Origin: Beutenbergia cavernae DSM 12333
Lineage (GTDB): Bacteria; Actinomycetota; Actinomycetes; Actinomycetales; Beutenbergiaceae
Reading direction: 5' to 3'
Assembly: GCF_000023105.1 (NCBI RefSeq)
Contig: NC_012669.1
Span: forward strand, 3,411,025 to 3,475,024
DNA length: 64,000 nucleotides
Each line of letters begins with the position of its first letter. The first letter of the stretch is position 1. Positions 29,620-39,558 of the stretch are shown in pieces. Position numbers and translations under genes: made by a program. The notes below the pieces were generated by a model. That model saw nothing but the letters and a program-made list of their open reading frames with translations, was not told the origin of the DNA and did not search any database.

Positions 29620-30549
29620 ATGGACTCCCGGGTGCTGCAGCGCGCCGTCGACGCGCTCCGCCGGCTCGGAGAGGACCCGGGAGAAGTGCTCGGTGCCGGG
29701 GTCGAGGGCGCGGTGCTGGCACTCGGCCCGGATCGGGTGGCGAAGATCTGGACCGGCCGCTCGGCCGACGAGGTCGAACGACTCCAGGAGTTCACAGCGA
29801 GCCTGGACGCAGCGAGCGTGCGACTCGCCACGCCCCGGATCCTCGCGGTCATCGACGACGACGGCCTCCTGCTCACGATCGAGAGGCGGTTGCAGGGCCG
29901 CCCCCTCAGGGTCGAGGGTGCGGACCCGACCCCGGTCCGCGACGACGAGACGGCCGTCCTCCTCGACGTGCTCGAGGCACTCGCAGGAGCGGCGGTGCTC
30001 CCGGGACTGTCGGCGTTGCCGGTGCTCCCCGGCGAGCGACCGTTCGGCCTCGGTCGCACGTTTCCCGCCAACCTCGCCGACCTCGTCGCACACCGCGTCG
30101 AGCGCTCCCGCGACCTCCTCCGACGGCACGTACCGGACATCGACGAGCTGACGGCACGGACGGTCGCGGGCCTGGGCTCGCTCGGACAGCGTCGCGTGGC
30201 CCTGGTCCACGGCGACCTCATCCCCGCCAACGTGCTCGTGACCGGCGCGCGCGCGAGCGCCGTGCTCGACTTCGGCTTCCTCACCACGCTCGGCGACCCC
30301 GCGTTCGACGCAGCCGTCACGGCCAGCGTCTTCGACATGTACGGCCCGCACGCTCGGCTCAGCGAGTCCCTGCTGGACGACGCGATCCAGGAGCGGTTCG
30401 GCGTGGAAGCCCAGGCACGTGGCCTCTACCGGGCCGCGTACGCCCTGGCCACGGCGACGTGCTTCAGCTCCTCGGGCTCGGACGGTCACTTCGCCTGGTG
30501 CCTCCGCATGCTCGCTCGCGACGACGTCCGCGACGCCCTGGAGCCCTGA
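29620..30549 (+). CDS. Aminoglycoside-phosphotransferase-fold kinase (APH family)
   Basis: This 309-residue protein has a kinase-like fold: K42 in RVAKIWTG, the catalytic loop VHGDLIPANVL (H197, D199, N204) and the metal-binding DFG at 217-219. The family includes antibiotic, choline and small-alcohol kinases; the substrate is unknown and there is no resistance gene context. TACGCT ends six bases before the ATG (leaderless pattern), divergent from acpS. Confidence 0.88.
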   Translation: MDSRVLQRAVDALRRLGEDPGEVLGAGVEGAVLALGPDRVAKIWTGRSADEVERLQEFTASLDAASVRLATPRILAVIDDDGLLLTIERRLQGRPLRVEGADPTPVRDDETAVLLDVLEALAGAAVLPGLSALPVLPGERPFGLGRTFPANLADLVAHRVERSRDLLRRHVPDIDELTARTVAGLGSLGQRRVALVHGDLIPANVLVTGARASAVLDFGFLTTLGDPAFDAAVTASVFDMYGPHARLSESLLDDAIQERFGVEAQARGLYRAAYALATATCFSSSGSDGHFAWCLRMLARDDVRDALEP

Positions 30550-30576
30550 GCGCGCCCTGCGTCGGCGCGACCCTTA

Positions 30577-30598
30577 CGTGCGGGTGACGACCCGCACG
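30577..30598 (+). terminator. Hairpin after the APH-family gene
   Basis: CGTGCGGGT and ACCCGCACG form a perfect 9-bp stem with a four-base GACG loop, 28 bases after the stop codon at 30549 and upstream of the response-regulator promoter region. Confidence 0.65.
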
Positions 30599-30640
30599 CT
30601 CCCCTGTGAGACGCCGCCACCGGCGAAGTACCGTCGAACC

Positions 30641-31347
<707 letters not shown>

Positions 31348-31351
<4 letters not shown>

Positions 31352-32526
31352 GGCCCGCCGACGTCCTCATCGTCGCCGCCGCCGTCGCCGGGAGCGCCGT
31401 CGCCACCGCCCTCCTCGCCCTGCTCGCCCTCCGCCCGACGCGCCGAGCGCCGCTCGCCTGGCGGATCACGCTCGCCGCCGTCGCCGCCGTCGTCTCGACG
31501 GCCATCGGCGTCGTCGCCATCGCGCAGGCGATGTTCATCTCGCCGCACGACCTGGCCGTCGTGCTCGCCACCGTCGGCCTCGGCGCGCTCGGCGGCGCCG
31601 TCGTCGCCTGGGTCCTCGGCAGCCGCGTGGCACGGGAAGCGCGCGACGTCGCCCGGCTGGCGCACCGGCTCGGCGAGGGCGAGGTGCTCGACGGCGCCAC
31701 GAACGAGAGCGCCGACGTCGCCACGAGCGCGGAGCTGCGCGTGGTCGCCGCCGAACTGATCGCGGCGAGCGAGCGGCTCGAGGAGGCGCGACGCGCGGGC
31801 GAGCGGCTCGAGTCCGCCCGTCGCCAGGTCGTGTCCTGGGTCTCGCACGACCTGCGCACCCCGCTCGCCGGCCTGCGCGCCATGGCGGAGGCCCTGGAGG
31901 ACGGGATCGTCGACGACCCCCGCCCGTACTACGCCCGCATCCAGCAGCAGGTGGCGGCCATGTCGGCGCTGGTCGACGACCTGCTCGCGTTCTCCACGAT
32001 CCAAGCCGGCACGCTGCGACTCGCGCTCGAGGACGTCGCCCTCGGCGACCTCATCAGCGACACCCTGGCCGAGGTCTCCCCGCTCGCGGCGGCCGGCGGC
32101 GTCCGTGTCGACGGCAGCTCGGCCGACGCCGTCACCGTCCTCGGCGACGCACGCGAGCTCTCGCGTGTCCTGCGCAACCTCGTGACGAACGCGATCCGCT
32201 TCACCCCGCCGGACGGGACGGTCGAGATCTCCGCATTCGTCGCCGGCTCCCACGCCGTGGTCCGGGTGACGGACGCCTGCGGCGGCATCGCCGACGACGA
32301 CGTCCCGCGACTGTTCGAACCCGGCTGGCGGGGCGATGCCGCCCGCACCCCGTCGACGGCCGTGCGCGGGGGCGCCGGCCTGGGCCTGAGCATCGTGCAG
32401 GGCATCGTCGAGTCCCACAGCGGGACGGTCGTGGCGCGCAACGTGGACGGGGGCTGCTGCTTCGAGGTCCGGCTGCCGGTGGCCGAGGCCGGGACGTCCG
32501 GACGTCGACGCGCGCCCGCGACCTGA
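31348..32526 (+). CDS. Sensor histidine kinase
   Basis: The 392-residue protein has two N-terminal membrane helices (about residues 5-27 and 40-90 region) with almost no extracytoplasmic loop, a HAMP-like linker, a HisKA domain with H167 in VSHDLRTPLAGL, and a HATPase domain (RNLVTNAIRF, DACGGI, GGAGLGLSIVQGIVESH). The short loop suggests it senses a membrane or intramembrane signal. It partners the overlapping response regulator; target genes are not evident from sequence. Confidence 0.95.
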
Positions 32527-32530
32527 GGTC

Positions 32531-33436
32531 TCAGCGCCCTGCCCGGGGAGCTCCGCCGTCGACGCGGGCCGCGACGTCGGGCGTGCCCTCGCCCGGAAGG
32601 GCGAACGGCAGCTCGAAGCCGTCGAGGGCGTGACGGCACCCGCACCCGCCGTCGTGCGGCAGCGCGGTCACCACGTCCGTGAGCGACGCGCGCAGCACCG
32701 CCAGGTGCCGGGCGAACTCCTCGAGCACCGCCGCGTGCGTCACCGACTCGCCGCCGTCGACCCCGGCGTCCGCGTCCGTCACGAGAGCGAGGTTGGTGCA
32801 GCACATCGCCAGCTCGCGAGCGAGGGCTGCCTCCGGCATGCCCGTCATGCCCACGACCGTGCCTCCGGCCGCCACGTTGCGTCGGGACTCCGCCCGCGTC
32901 GAGAACCGCGGGCCGTTGATGACGACGAGCGTTCCGCCGTCCCGCACGTCCAGCGCGCGCCCGCCCAGCGCCGAGAGCGCGGCCGCGCGCCCCCGCGGAC
33001 AGTACGGGTCGGCGAACGGCACGTGGACGACGGTCCCGACGCCGTCGAACACGGTGTGCTCCCGGCCGCTCGTCAGGTCGATGATTTGGTCCGGGACGAC
33101 GACCGCCCCGCGAGCCAGGTCCGGCACGAGCGCACCGACGGCGCCGACCGTGACGACCTGACGCACGCCCAGCGCCCGCAGCGCCCACAGGTTCGCGCGG
33201 TACGGCACGCGGTGCGGTGGGAAGCGGTGGTCGGCGCCGTGGCGCGGCAGGAACGCCACCTGCCGGCCGCCGAGCTCGCCGAGCACCGGCGCCTCCGACG
33301 GCGTCCCGAACGGCGTCGTGACGTCGACAGGAGCCGGGGAGGCGAGCAGCTCGTACAGACCGGAGCCTCCGATGACGCCGATCGGCCGCCGATCTTCTGT
33401 CGTGCCCGGCGTGCCCGTACCGACGCCTCCGTCCAC
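32531..33436 (-). CDS. S-methyl-5'-thioadenosine/thioinosine phosphorylase
   Basis: The 301-residue protein belongs to the PNP/MTAP phosphorylase family: IGVIGGSGLYELL, LPRHGADHRFPPHRVPYRANLWAL (phosphate site), VGAVGALVPDLARGAVVVPDQIIDLTSGRE, INGPRFSTRAESR and VGMTGMPEAALARELAMC, then VTDADAG at the base-binding region. It splits MTA or MTI to a base and methylthioribose-1-phosphate. A His/Cys-rich C-terminal segment (GGCGCRH) is unusual. GGGAGG precedes the GTG start. It is divergent from the epimerase and converges on the histidine kinase, four bases apart. Confidence 0.9.
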   Translation of the reverse strand: MDGGVGTGTPGTTEDRRPIGVIGGSGLYELLASPAPVDVTTPFGTPSEAPVLGELGGRQVAFLPRHGADHRFPPHRVPYRANLWALRALGVRQVVTVGAVGALVPDLARGAVVVPDQIIDLTSGREHTVFDGVGTVVHVPFADPYCPRGRAAALSALGGRALDVRDGGTLVVINGPRFSTRAESRRNVAAGGTVVGMTGMPEAALARELAMCCTNLALVTDADAGVDGGESVTHAAVLEEFARHLAVLRASLTDVVTALPHDGGCGCRHALDGFELPFALPGEGTPDVAARVDGGAPRAGR

Positions 33437-33598
33437 GTCCGCCTCCCTCGCTCGTCGCCGATCCTGCCGCTCGCGCCGCCCACGGTAAGCGAGGGCGCCG
33501 GCCTCCGGCGCGCCGGACCCCCCGCCATCCCGACATCCGTCACCGACTCGTCATGTCTCCGCGCGCCCACCGGGCGGCCCCCGCCGCCAGGAGCAGCG

Positions 33599-34657
33599 AT
33601 GCTGGGAGACGTGCGCATCCTCCTCACCGGCGGCCTCGGCTTCATCGGCTCGCCCACCCGGCGAGCCCTCGTCGCCGCGGGGCACGACATCGTCGTCCTC
33701 GATCGGGCCGACACGGCGGATCGGAAGGGCCGGACGGGCCGGACGGAGCCTGCCCCGCCACCGGTCCCGGACGGGGTCGAGGTGATCCGAGCGGACGTGC
33801 GCGACCTCCCCGCCGTCCGCGCCGCGACGACGCACGCCGACGCCGTCGTCCACCTCGCCGCCAAGGTCGGGCTCGGCGTGAGCCTCGCCGACCTCGACGA
33901 CTACGTCTCCGTGAACGACCTCGGGACCGCCGTCGTGCTGCGGGCGGCCGCGGAGGCCGGTGTGGGCGACGTCGTGCTCGCCAGCTCGATGGTCGTCTAC
34001 GGGGAGGGTCGGTACACGTGCACGAGCGACGGCGTCGTCGCGCCGCTTCCCCGCCGCGCCGCCGACCTGGAGGCGGGCGAGTTCGAGCCCCGGTGCCCGC
34101 ACTGCGGCGGAACGCTCGAGCCGGGTCTCGTCACCGAGGACGCCGCGCTCGACCCCCGCAACGTGTACGCCGCGACCAAGGTGCACGACGAGCACCTCCT
34201 CGCCGTCTGGGCGCGCGAGACGGGTGCGCGGGCCACGGCGCTGCGCTTCCACAACGTGTACGGACCCGGCATGCCGGCCGACACCCCGTACGCCGGCGTC
34301 GCGTCGATCTTCGCGTCCGAGCTGGCCGCCGGGCGCCCGCCGCGGGTGACGGAGGACGGTGCCCAGCGGCGCGACTTCGTCCACGTGGACGACGTCGCGG
34401 ACGCGGTCGTGGCCACGCTCTCTCGCCCCGGCACGCCCGGGACGCTCCGGGCCCTCAACGTCGGCTCCGGCCGGGTCACGACCGTCGGCGAGCTCGCCGC
34501 AGCGCTCGCGGACGCGCGCGGCGGTCCTCGCCCCGTCGTCACGGGCTCCTACCGGCTCGGCGACGTGCGGCACGTCGCCGCGTCCAGCGAGCGCGCGGCG
34601 CGGGAGCTCGGCTGGCGTGCGCGGATCGCCCTGGCCGACGGCGTGGCCGACCTCTGA
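33599..34657 (+). CDS. NAD-dependent sugar epimerase/dehydratase with zinc-knuckle insert
   Basis: This 352-residue extended SDR has the Rossmann motif ILLTGGLGFIGSPTRRAL, VVHLAAKVGLG, the catalytic Ser/Tyr region (ASSMVVYG and NVYAATKVHDE with YxxxK) and GPGMP. Between strands it carries a CPHCGG insert (with C in YTCTSDG upstream) that may bind zinc; dTDP-rhamnose 4-epimerase-like enzymes have a similar insert. AGGAG precedes the ATG. It heads the epimerase-glycosyltransferase-methyltransferase series. Confidence 0.9.
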   Translation: MLGDVRILLTGGLGFIGSPTRRALVAAGHDIVVLDRADTADRKGRTGRTEPAPPPVPDGVEVIRADVRDLPAVRAATTHADAVVHLAAKVGLGVSLADLDDYVSVNDLGTAVVLRAAAEAGVGDVVLASSMVVYGEGRYTCTSDGVVAPLPRRAADLEAGEFEPRCPHCGGTLEPGLVTEDAALDPRNVYAATKVHDEHLLAVWARETGARATALRFHNVYGPGMPADTPYAGVASIFASELAAGRPPRVTEDGAQRRDFVHVDDVADAVVATLSRPGTPGTLRALNVGSGRVTTVGELAAALADARGGPRPVVTGSYRLGDVRHVAASSERAARELGWRARIALADGVADL

Positions 34658-34738
34658 GCCGAGGCGCGGGGAGCGCCGTCATCGTTTCGTCACGATTGGC
34701 GCGCGCGGCGCACCGGCGAGGACCCTAGCGTCAGGAAC

Positions 34739-36118
34739 GTGCCAGCCGCGCCCCGCGTCGACGTGATCCTGCCGTGCCTGGACGAGGCGGCCGGGCTCGC
34801 GTGGCTCCTGCCGCGGCTCCCCGCCGACGCCCGCGCGATCGTCGTGGACAACGGCTCCACCGACGCCTCGTGCGTCGTCGCCCGAGCGCACGGAGCGCTC
34901 GTCGTGCACGAACTCCGCCGGGGGTACGGTGCCGCGCGCCACGCCGGGCTGCTCGCGGCGTCAGCCGACGTCGTGGCGTTCTGCGACGCCGACGGCTCCC
35001 TCGACCCGGCCGACCTCGCCCGCGTCACCCGGCCGGTGCTCGACGGCGAGGCGGACCTGGTCGTCGGACGGCGCATCCCCGCGCGAGGCGCGTGGCCGTG
35101 GCACCTGCGGCTCGCGAACCGCGAGCTCGCGCGGCGCGTCCGCCGTCGCACCGGCGTGCGGCTGCTCGACGTCGGGCCCCTGCGCGCCGCTCGCCGCGTG
35201 CCGTTCCTCGACCTGGGCCTGCAGGACCGGCGCTCCGGCTACCCCGTCGAGACGGTCGTGGCCGCCGCGGCAGCCGGGTGGCGGGTCCGCGAGGTGCCGG
35301 TGCGGTACCGCCCGCGGTCCGGCCGGTCGAAGGTGACCGGAACACCGCTCGGGGCATGGCGCGCCGTCCGGGACATGACCCGGATCCTGCGGACGCCGCC
35401 GGCGCGCGCCAGCGCAGGCGGCGCCGTCGAGCCCCCGCGCACGACGATCGTCCTCGCCAAGGCACCGGTCCCCGGCCGCGCGAAGACCCGCCTCATCGGC
35501 GCGTTCTCGCCCGACGACGCCGCTCAGCTCGCCGCCGCCGCCCTCGCCGACACGCTCGACGCCGTCCTGGCCTCCGGCGTCGAGCACTGCGTCCTCGTGC
35601 TCGACGGCGAGCCAGGTCCGTGGGTCCCGGCCGGCGTACGCGTGCTCCCGCAACGGCCCGGCGGCCTCGACCGCAGGATCGCCCACGCGTTCGACGACGT
35701 CCTGCGCACCTGCGCATCGCCCGCCCTCCTCGTCGGCATGGACACCCCTCAGCTCGGCACCGTCCTGCGCGACGTCGACTTCGCCGGTCACGACGCCGTG
35801 CTCGGCCTGGCGGCCGACGGCGGCTTCTGGGCCGTCGGCCTGCGCGAGGCCGACCCGGACCTGTTCCTCGGGGTCGAGATGTCGACGGAGCGCACGGGTG
35901 CCGAGCAGCTGGACCGGCTGCGCGCGGCGGGGTTGCGGGTCGCCCTGCTGCCCCCGCTGCGCGACGTCGACGTCCCCGACGACGCGACCGACGTCGCGCG
36001 GGCCGCTCCGGGCACCCGTTTCGCCCGGACGTGGCGGGCGCTGACGGGCACGGCGGATCACCGGGTGGGGCACTCGGACGACGAGGTCGAGGCAGGGCCG
36101 TGGACATCGCACCGGTGA
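34739..36118 (+). CDS. Fusion of GT2 glycosyltransferase and DUF2064 nucleotidyltransferase-like domain
   Basis: This 459-residue protein has an N-terminal GT-A family 2 domain (RVDVILPCLDEAAGLAWLL, VVDNGSTDAS, FCDADGSLDPADL with the DAD/DxD metal site; about residues 1-215) and a C-terminal DUF2064 domain (TIVLAKAPVPGRAKTRLIGAFSP, LLVGMDTPQLG, AVLGLAADGGFWAVGL; about 235-430), a family related to nucleotidyltransferases. The pairing suggests sugar activation and transfer by one polypeptide (inference). TAGCGT lies seven bases before the GTG. It overlaps the next gene by 19 bases. Confidence 0.92.
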   Translation: MPAAPRVDVILPCLDEAAGLAWLLPRLPADARAIVVDNGSTDASCVVARAHGALVVHELRRGYGAARHAGLLAASADVVAFCDADGSLDPADLARVTRPVLDGEADLVVGRRIPARGAWPWHLRLANRELARRVRRRTGVRLLDVGPLRAARRVPFLDLGLQDRRSGYPVETVVAAAAAGWRVREVPVRYRPRSGRSKVTGTPLGAWRAVRDMTRILRTPPARASAGGAVEPPRTTIVLAKAPVPGRAKTRLIGAFSPDDAAQLAAAALADTLDAVLASGVEHCVLVLDGEPGPWVPAGVRVLPQRPGGLDRRIAHAFDDVLRTCASPALLVGMDTPQLGTVLRDVDFAGHDAVLGLAADGGFWAVGLREADPDLFLGVEMSTERTGAEQLDRLRAAGLRVALLPPLRDVDVPDDATDVARAAPGTRFARTWRALTGTADHRVGHSDDEVEAGPWTSHR

Positions 36119-36783
36119 GTGCCCTCGCCCTGTACGAGGAGGCCCTGCACGGCGCCACGGTGCACGCGGTCCACGCCGTTCACGCGGTGCGCGACCCCGG
36201 ACCGCGGCTGCTGGACGTGCCCGCCTGGACCGGCGCCCTGACCGGTGCGGACGAGAGCCTGCTCGAGCGGTGCGAGGGGCCGGTCATCGACATCGGGTGC
36301 GGACCCGGGCGGCTCGCCGCCGCTCTCACCGGTCGCGGCGTCCCGTGCCTCGGGATCGACATCTCGCGCCGCGCGGTCGCCCGGGCCCGCGCGCGCGGCG
36401 CCTCGGCCCTGCTCCGGGCGGTCGAGCGGCGTCTCCCCGGCGAGGGCCGGTGGGGGACGGCGCTGCTCGCCGACGGCAACATCGGGATCGGCGGAGACCC
36501 GGAGGCGCTGCTGCGCCGGTGCGCCGACCTCGTGCGCCCGGCCGGCCTCGTGCTGGTCGAGGCTGACCCCGATCCGACGCTCGACGTGCGCGGGCCACTG
36601 GTGCTCGAGGCCGCGGACGGGCGCCGCAGCCACCCGGTCCCGTGGGCGCGCCTCGGCGCCACAGGGATCGGGTCCAGGGCCGGCGCCGCTGGCCTGCGCG
36701 TCGTGGAGGTGTGGACCCACGACGCGCGGACCTTCCTCAGTCTCGGCCGCGATCGGCAGCGCGCCGACGACGCCGGTCGGTGA
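36100..36783 (+). CDS. Class I SAM-dependent methyltransferase
   Basis: This 227-residue protein has the SAM motif GPVIDIGCGPGRLAAALTGRG (about residues 59-79), GIDISRRAVARARARGA and LLADGNIGIGGDPEALLRRCADLVRPAGLVLVEADP, a small-molecule methyltransferase layout. The N-terminus has a curious VHAVHAVHAV triple repeat. The GTG at 36100 lies inside the end of the glycosyltransferase gene, preceded by GAGG, so the two are translationally coupled. Its 3' end overlaps the opposite-strand membrane protein gene by 47 bases. Confidence 0.9.
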   Translation: MDIAPVSALALYEEALHGATVHAVHAVHAVRDPGPRLLDVPAWTGALTGADESLLERCEGPVIDIGCGPGRLAAALTGRGVPCLGIDISRRAVARARARGASALLRAVERRLPGEGRWGTALLADGNIGIGGDPEALLRRCADLVRPAGLVLVEADPDPTLDVRGPLVLEAADGRRSHPVPWARLGATGIGSRAGAAGLRVVEVWTHDARTFLSLGRDRQRADDAGR

Positions 36784-37195
36784 GCCGGCCGACCAGCCAG
36801 CCGGCCGCCGTCGTCACGGCCACGACGGCGCAGGCGGCCGCGATCGCTGCCCAGGGATCGCGCGGGACGACGCTCGGGTCGCGGCGGCCGGCCGCCCCGG
36901 CGAGCACGGCCAGGCCGACCAGGGCCACGATCCCCCACCCGAGCAGTGCGCCACGCAGCGGGGAGCGCCATGCCACCGGCACGCGGGGCAGGAGCGCGAG
37001 ACCGAGGACGATCGCGAGCGGCGCGAGGAGGACGTCGTGGACGGCGACGCCGCCCGCGAACCACAGCAGCGCCGAGGGCCACTGCCGTGTCGGGACCGTC
37101 GCGACGACGAGGTACGCACCCATGCCCATCAGGCCGACGCCGAGGACGCCCAGGGTGTAGCGCCAGGCGCTCACGGCGGCCGACGACTCGCTCAC
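36737..37195 (-). CDS. Small four-helix membrane protein of unknown function
   Basis: This 152-residue protein has about four hydrophobic helices (YTLGVLGVGLMGMGAYLVV, WFAGGVAVHDVLLAPLAIVLGLALL, GALLGWGIVALVGLAVLAGAAG, AAIAAACAVVAVTTAAGWLVG) and a basic C-terminus. It starts at GTG 37195, overlapping the stop of the molybdopterin oxidoreductase gene by four bases (GTGA), so it is likely an accessory membrane partner of that enzyme. Its last 47 bases overlap the convergent methyltransferase gene. No motif assigns a function. Confidence 0.82.
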   Translation of the reverse strand: MSESSAAVSAWRYTLGVLGVGLMGMGAYLVVATVPTRQWPSALLWFAGGVAVHDVLLAPLAIVLGLALLPRVPVAWRSPLRGALLGWGIVALVGLAVLAGAAGRRDPSVVPRDPWAAIAAACAVVAVTTAAGWLVGRLTDRRRRRAADRGRD

Positions 37196-38514
37196 GCGTC
37201 GCCGCCGGAGCCGAGGACCTCGATCCGCGCCACCCACTTGGTCTGGCGGACGCCGGGCCGGTTCGGCGCGATGAGGCGGGCCGGAAACCCGTGGTCGAGG
37301 TGGAGGTCCTCGCCGTCGATGCGCAGCGCCAGCAGGGTGTCGGGATGCCAGACGTACTCCGGTGCGAGCTCCGACGCGCGGTACAGCCCGCTCTCCTGCA
37401 GGCTCTCGACGAGCACGGCGGCATCCTCAGGGGCGCCGACGAGGGCGACGAGGTCCCGCAGGCGGACGCCGCTCCAGGCGGCCGTCGCGCTCCAGCCCTC
37501 GACGCACGCGATCGGCAGCACCGCTTCGTGCCGCGGCATGGCCAGCAGCGCGTCGCGGTCCAGGCGGAGGACCCGGTCGGGCCCGACCAGCTCGAGCCGC
37601 CAGCCCGGCCCTACGGCCTCCGGGCCGATGCCCGCCCCGCGCGCCGTCTTGTTCACCGGCAGTCCCTGAGGGCCGATCCGGGGATCGCGGGGAGCGAGGA
37701 CTGCCAGCGGGGCGAGCGGCCGAACCGTCTGTCCGAGCGTCAGTGCGCTCAGTCCCAGCACCCCGGCGCCGATGGCGGCCAGGAAACCGCGGCGTGCCGC
37801 TCCGGCGCGTTCAGCGGCGCCGTCGGCCGGCACGCTCGGCTCGGCGACGGCGGGGCTCGCCGTACGCGGCCCAGCCGTGTCTCCCGAGCGCGGCGCGTCG
37901 TCGTCGAGCCCGGCGCGGACCACCCGAAGGATGGTCGGCAGCTTCACCGCGACGTGCACGAGCATGCTGCCGACGAGCACCCACGCCACGGCGAAGTGCA
38001 CCCGCCGGAACGAGAACTCCCACGGGTAGACCTGGAACGTGTTCAGCACGCCCGTGACGACCTGGAAGGACGCCGACGCGACGAGCAGCGCCACCGACGC
38101 CCGCTCCAGCGCGTGCGCGGGTCCCCGCACAGCCGGCCGGGCGAACAGCGCGGGATACGCGGCGTACAGCTTCCCCAGCAGGAGCGGGAGGCACACGAGC
38201 CCCGCGGCGACGTGCACCCCTTGCGTGACGCGGTAGACCCAGGCGAGGTGCGGGGAGAACGGGCCTTCGCCGAGCGGGAGCCACGGCACCGGATCCTGGG
38301 CGAGGTGCGAGAAGACCCCCGTGAGGAAGGCGAGGAGGACGGCGATCCCGAGCCACACCCCCACGCGCGCGACGACGCGCGGGTCGTGGATCGGCGAGGC
38401 GAAGGACTCCGGCACCGGTCGCAGAGACCGGGCGGTGTCCCGCACGGACGCGGCTCTACCTCCGGGCTCGCTCCCGTGGACGCCGTCGGACGTGCTCCTG
38501 GGCATGTCCCCCAT
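37192..38514 (-). CDS. Membrane molybdopterin-dependent oxidoreductase with cytochrome b-like N-terminus
   Basis: This 440-residue protein has an N-terminal four-helix membrane domain (about residues 47-198) with candidate heme ligands H70, H101, H173 and H187, a twin-arginine helix RRGFLAAIGAGVLGLSALTLG (about 241-261), and a sulfite-oxidase-fold molybdopterin domain with the conserved molybdenum-ligand Cys C337 in PIACVEGWSATAAWSGVRLRDLV. It probably reduces or oxidises a small substrate at the outer face using membrane electrons; the substrate is unknown. ATG 38514 was chosen; ATG 38505 is possible. Confidence 0.9.
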   Translation of the reverse strand: MGDMPRSTSDGVHGSEPGGRAASVRDTARSLRPVPESFASPIHDPRVVARVGVWLGIAVLLAFLTGVFSHLAQDPVPWLPLGEGPFSPHLAWVYRVTQGVHVAAGLVCLPLLLGKLYAAYPALFARPAVRGPAHALERASVALLVASASFQVVTGVLNTFQVYPWEFSFRRVHFAVAWVLVGSMLVHVAVKLPTILRVVRAGLDDDAPRSGDTAGPRTASPAVAEPSVPADGAAERAGAARRGFLAAIGAGVLGLSALTLGQTVRPLAPLAVLAPRDPRIGPQGLPVNKTARGAGIGPEAVGPGWRLELVGPDRVLRLDRDALLAMPRHEAVLPIACVEGWSATAAWSGVRLRDLVALVGAPEDAAVLVESLQESGLYRASELAPEYVWHPDTLLALRIDGEDLHLDHGFPARLIAPNRPGVRQTKWVARIEVLGSGGDA

Positions 38515-38615
38515 CGTCAGCCGCGGACGACGGCGAACCCAGCGCGGGCGGTGACGATCCGGTGACGCCTCACCGCGGCCCAGCGGCGCCATGCCGGTCG
38601 CACTACGGTCAGCGG

Positions 38616-39551
38616 ATGGAGTACGGCGCGCATCTGCCGCTGGTCGATCTCGACGACCGGGGCTGGACGCTGAGCGGCCTGACGTCGTACGCCCGAACAG
38701 CACAGCAGCTGGGCTTCCGTGCCCTGGTGGCCAACGACCACCTGGCCTTCCAGCGCCCGTGGCTCGACGGCCTCGTCGCGCTCGCGAGCGTGGTCGAGGC
38801 CAGCGGCGACCTGACGCTCGCCACCACCGTCGCACTCCCCGTCGTCCGTGGGCCGGCCGCGCTGTCGAAGGCCGCGGCGGCCCTCGACGTGCTGTCCGGC
38901 GGCAGGTTCGTGCTCGGGATGGGACCGGGATCCTCGGTGGCGGACCTCTCGCTCGCCGGGGTGGACATCGGGGAACGCTGGCCGCGGTTCGAGGAGGCGG
39001 TCCGCGCGGTGCGCGTCCATCTCGGCGCCCAGGGATGGCCCGAGCCCGATGGTCGGTTCTACCCCGGCGCGGAGGCCCTGTCACCCGGACCGATGCGCCC
39101 CGGCGGCCCACCGGTCTGGATCGGCAGCTGGGGCTCCCCGGCCGGCTTGCGACGCGTGGTCCGGCTGGGCGACGGCTGGCTCGCGTCCGCGTACAACACC
39201 ACACCGCCGCAGGTGGCCGCCGGCCGCACCACCCTGTACGACGCACTCGCCGCCCAGCCGGGCCGGACGCTCACGTGCGCCGTCGCGACGATGTGGACGT
39301 GGGTGACGGAGGACGAGCGTGACCGGGCCGAGGTGCTCGCGCGGCTGTCGAGGCTGCTGAACCGCCCCGAGGAGGAGCTGGGCCCTCGCCTCCTCGTCGG
39401 ATCGGTCGAGACCTGCGCCGAGCTGGCGAGGGCATACGCCGATGCGGGCGTCGACCTGCTCCTGGTGTGGCCGCTCGCCGACCACGAGCGGCAGCTGGAG
39501 CTCCTCATGCGGGAGGTCGTGCCACTCGTGCGGCCGGCCGGGGACGAGTGA
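38616..39551 (+). CDS. LLM-class (luciferase-like) flavin/F420 oxidoreductase
   Basis: This 311-residue TIM-barrel protein has MEYGAHLPLVD, LATTVALPVVRGPAALSKAAAALDVLSGGRFVLGMGPGSS and PPVWIGSWGSPAGLRRVVRLGDGWLAS, the standard LLM cofactor and phosphate-binding strands. It may use F420 or FMN. TACGGT lies six bases before ATG 38616, a leaderless pattern, favouring this start over an in-frame ATG 18 codons upstream. It is divergent from the molybdopterin enzyme and may supply or use its electrons in the same pathway (speculative). Confidence 0.92.
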   Translation: MEYGAHLPLVDLDDRGWTLSGLTSYARTAQQLGFRALVANDHLAFQRPWLDGLVALASVVEASGDLTLATTVALPVVRGPAALSKAAAALDVLSGGRFVLGMGPGSSVADLSLAGVDIGERWPRFEEAVRAVRVHLGAQGWPEPDGRFYPGAEALSPGPMRPGGPPVWIGSWGSPAGLRRVVRLGDGWLASAYNTTPPQVAAGRTTLYDALAAQPGRTLTCAVATMWTWVTEDERDRAEVLARLSRLLNRPEEELGPRLLVGSVETCAELARAYADAGVDLLLVWPLADHERQLELLMREVVPLVRPAGDE

Positions 39552-39558
39552 CCGCCCC

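Noticed and set aside
36180-37424. Long minus-strand frame (414 codons) over the methyltransferase and membrane protein region
   Set aside because: It runs antisense or out of frame to genes with clear motifs and has shadow-type composition.
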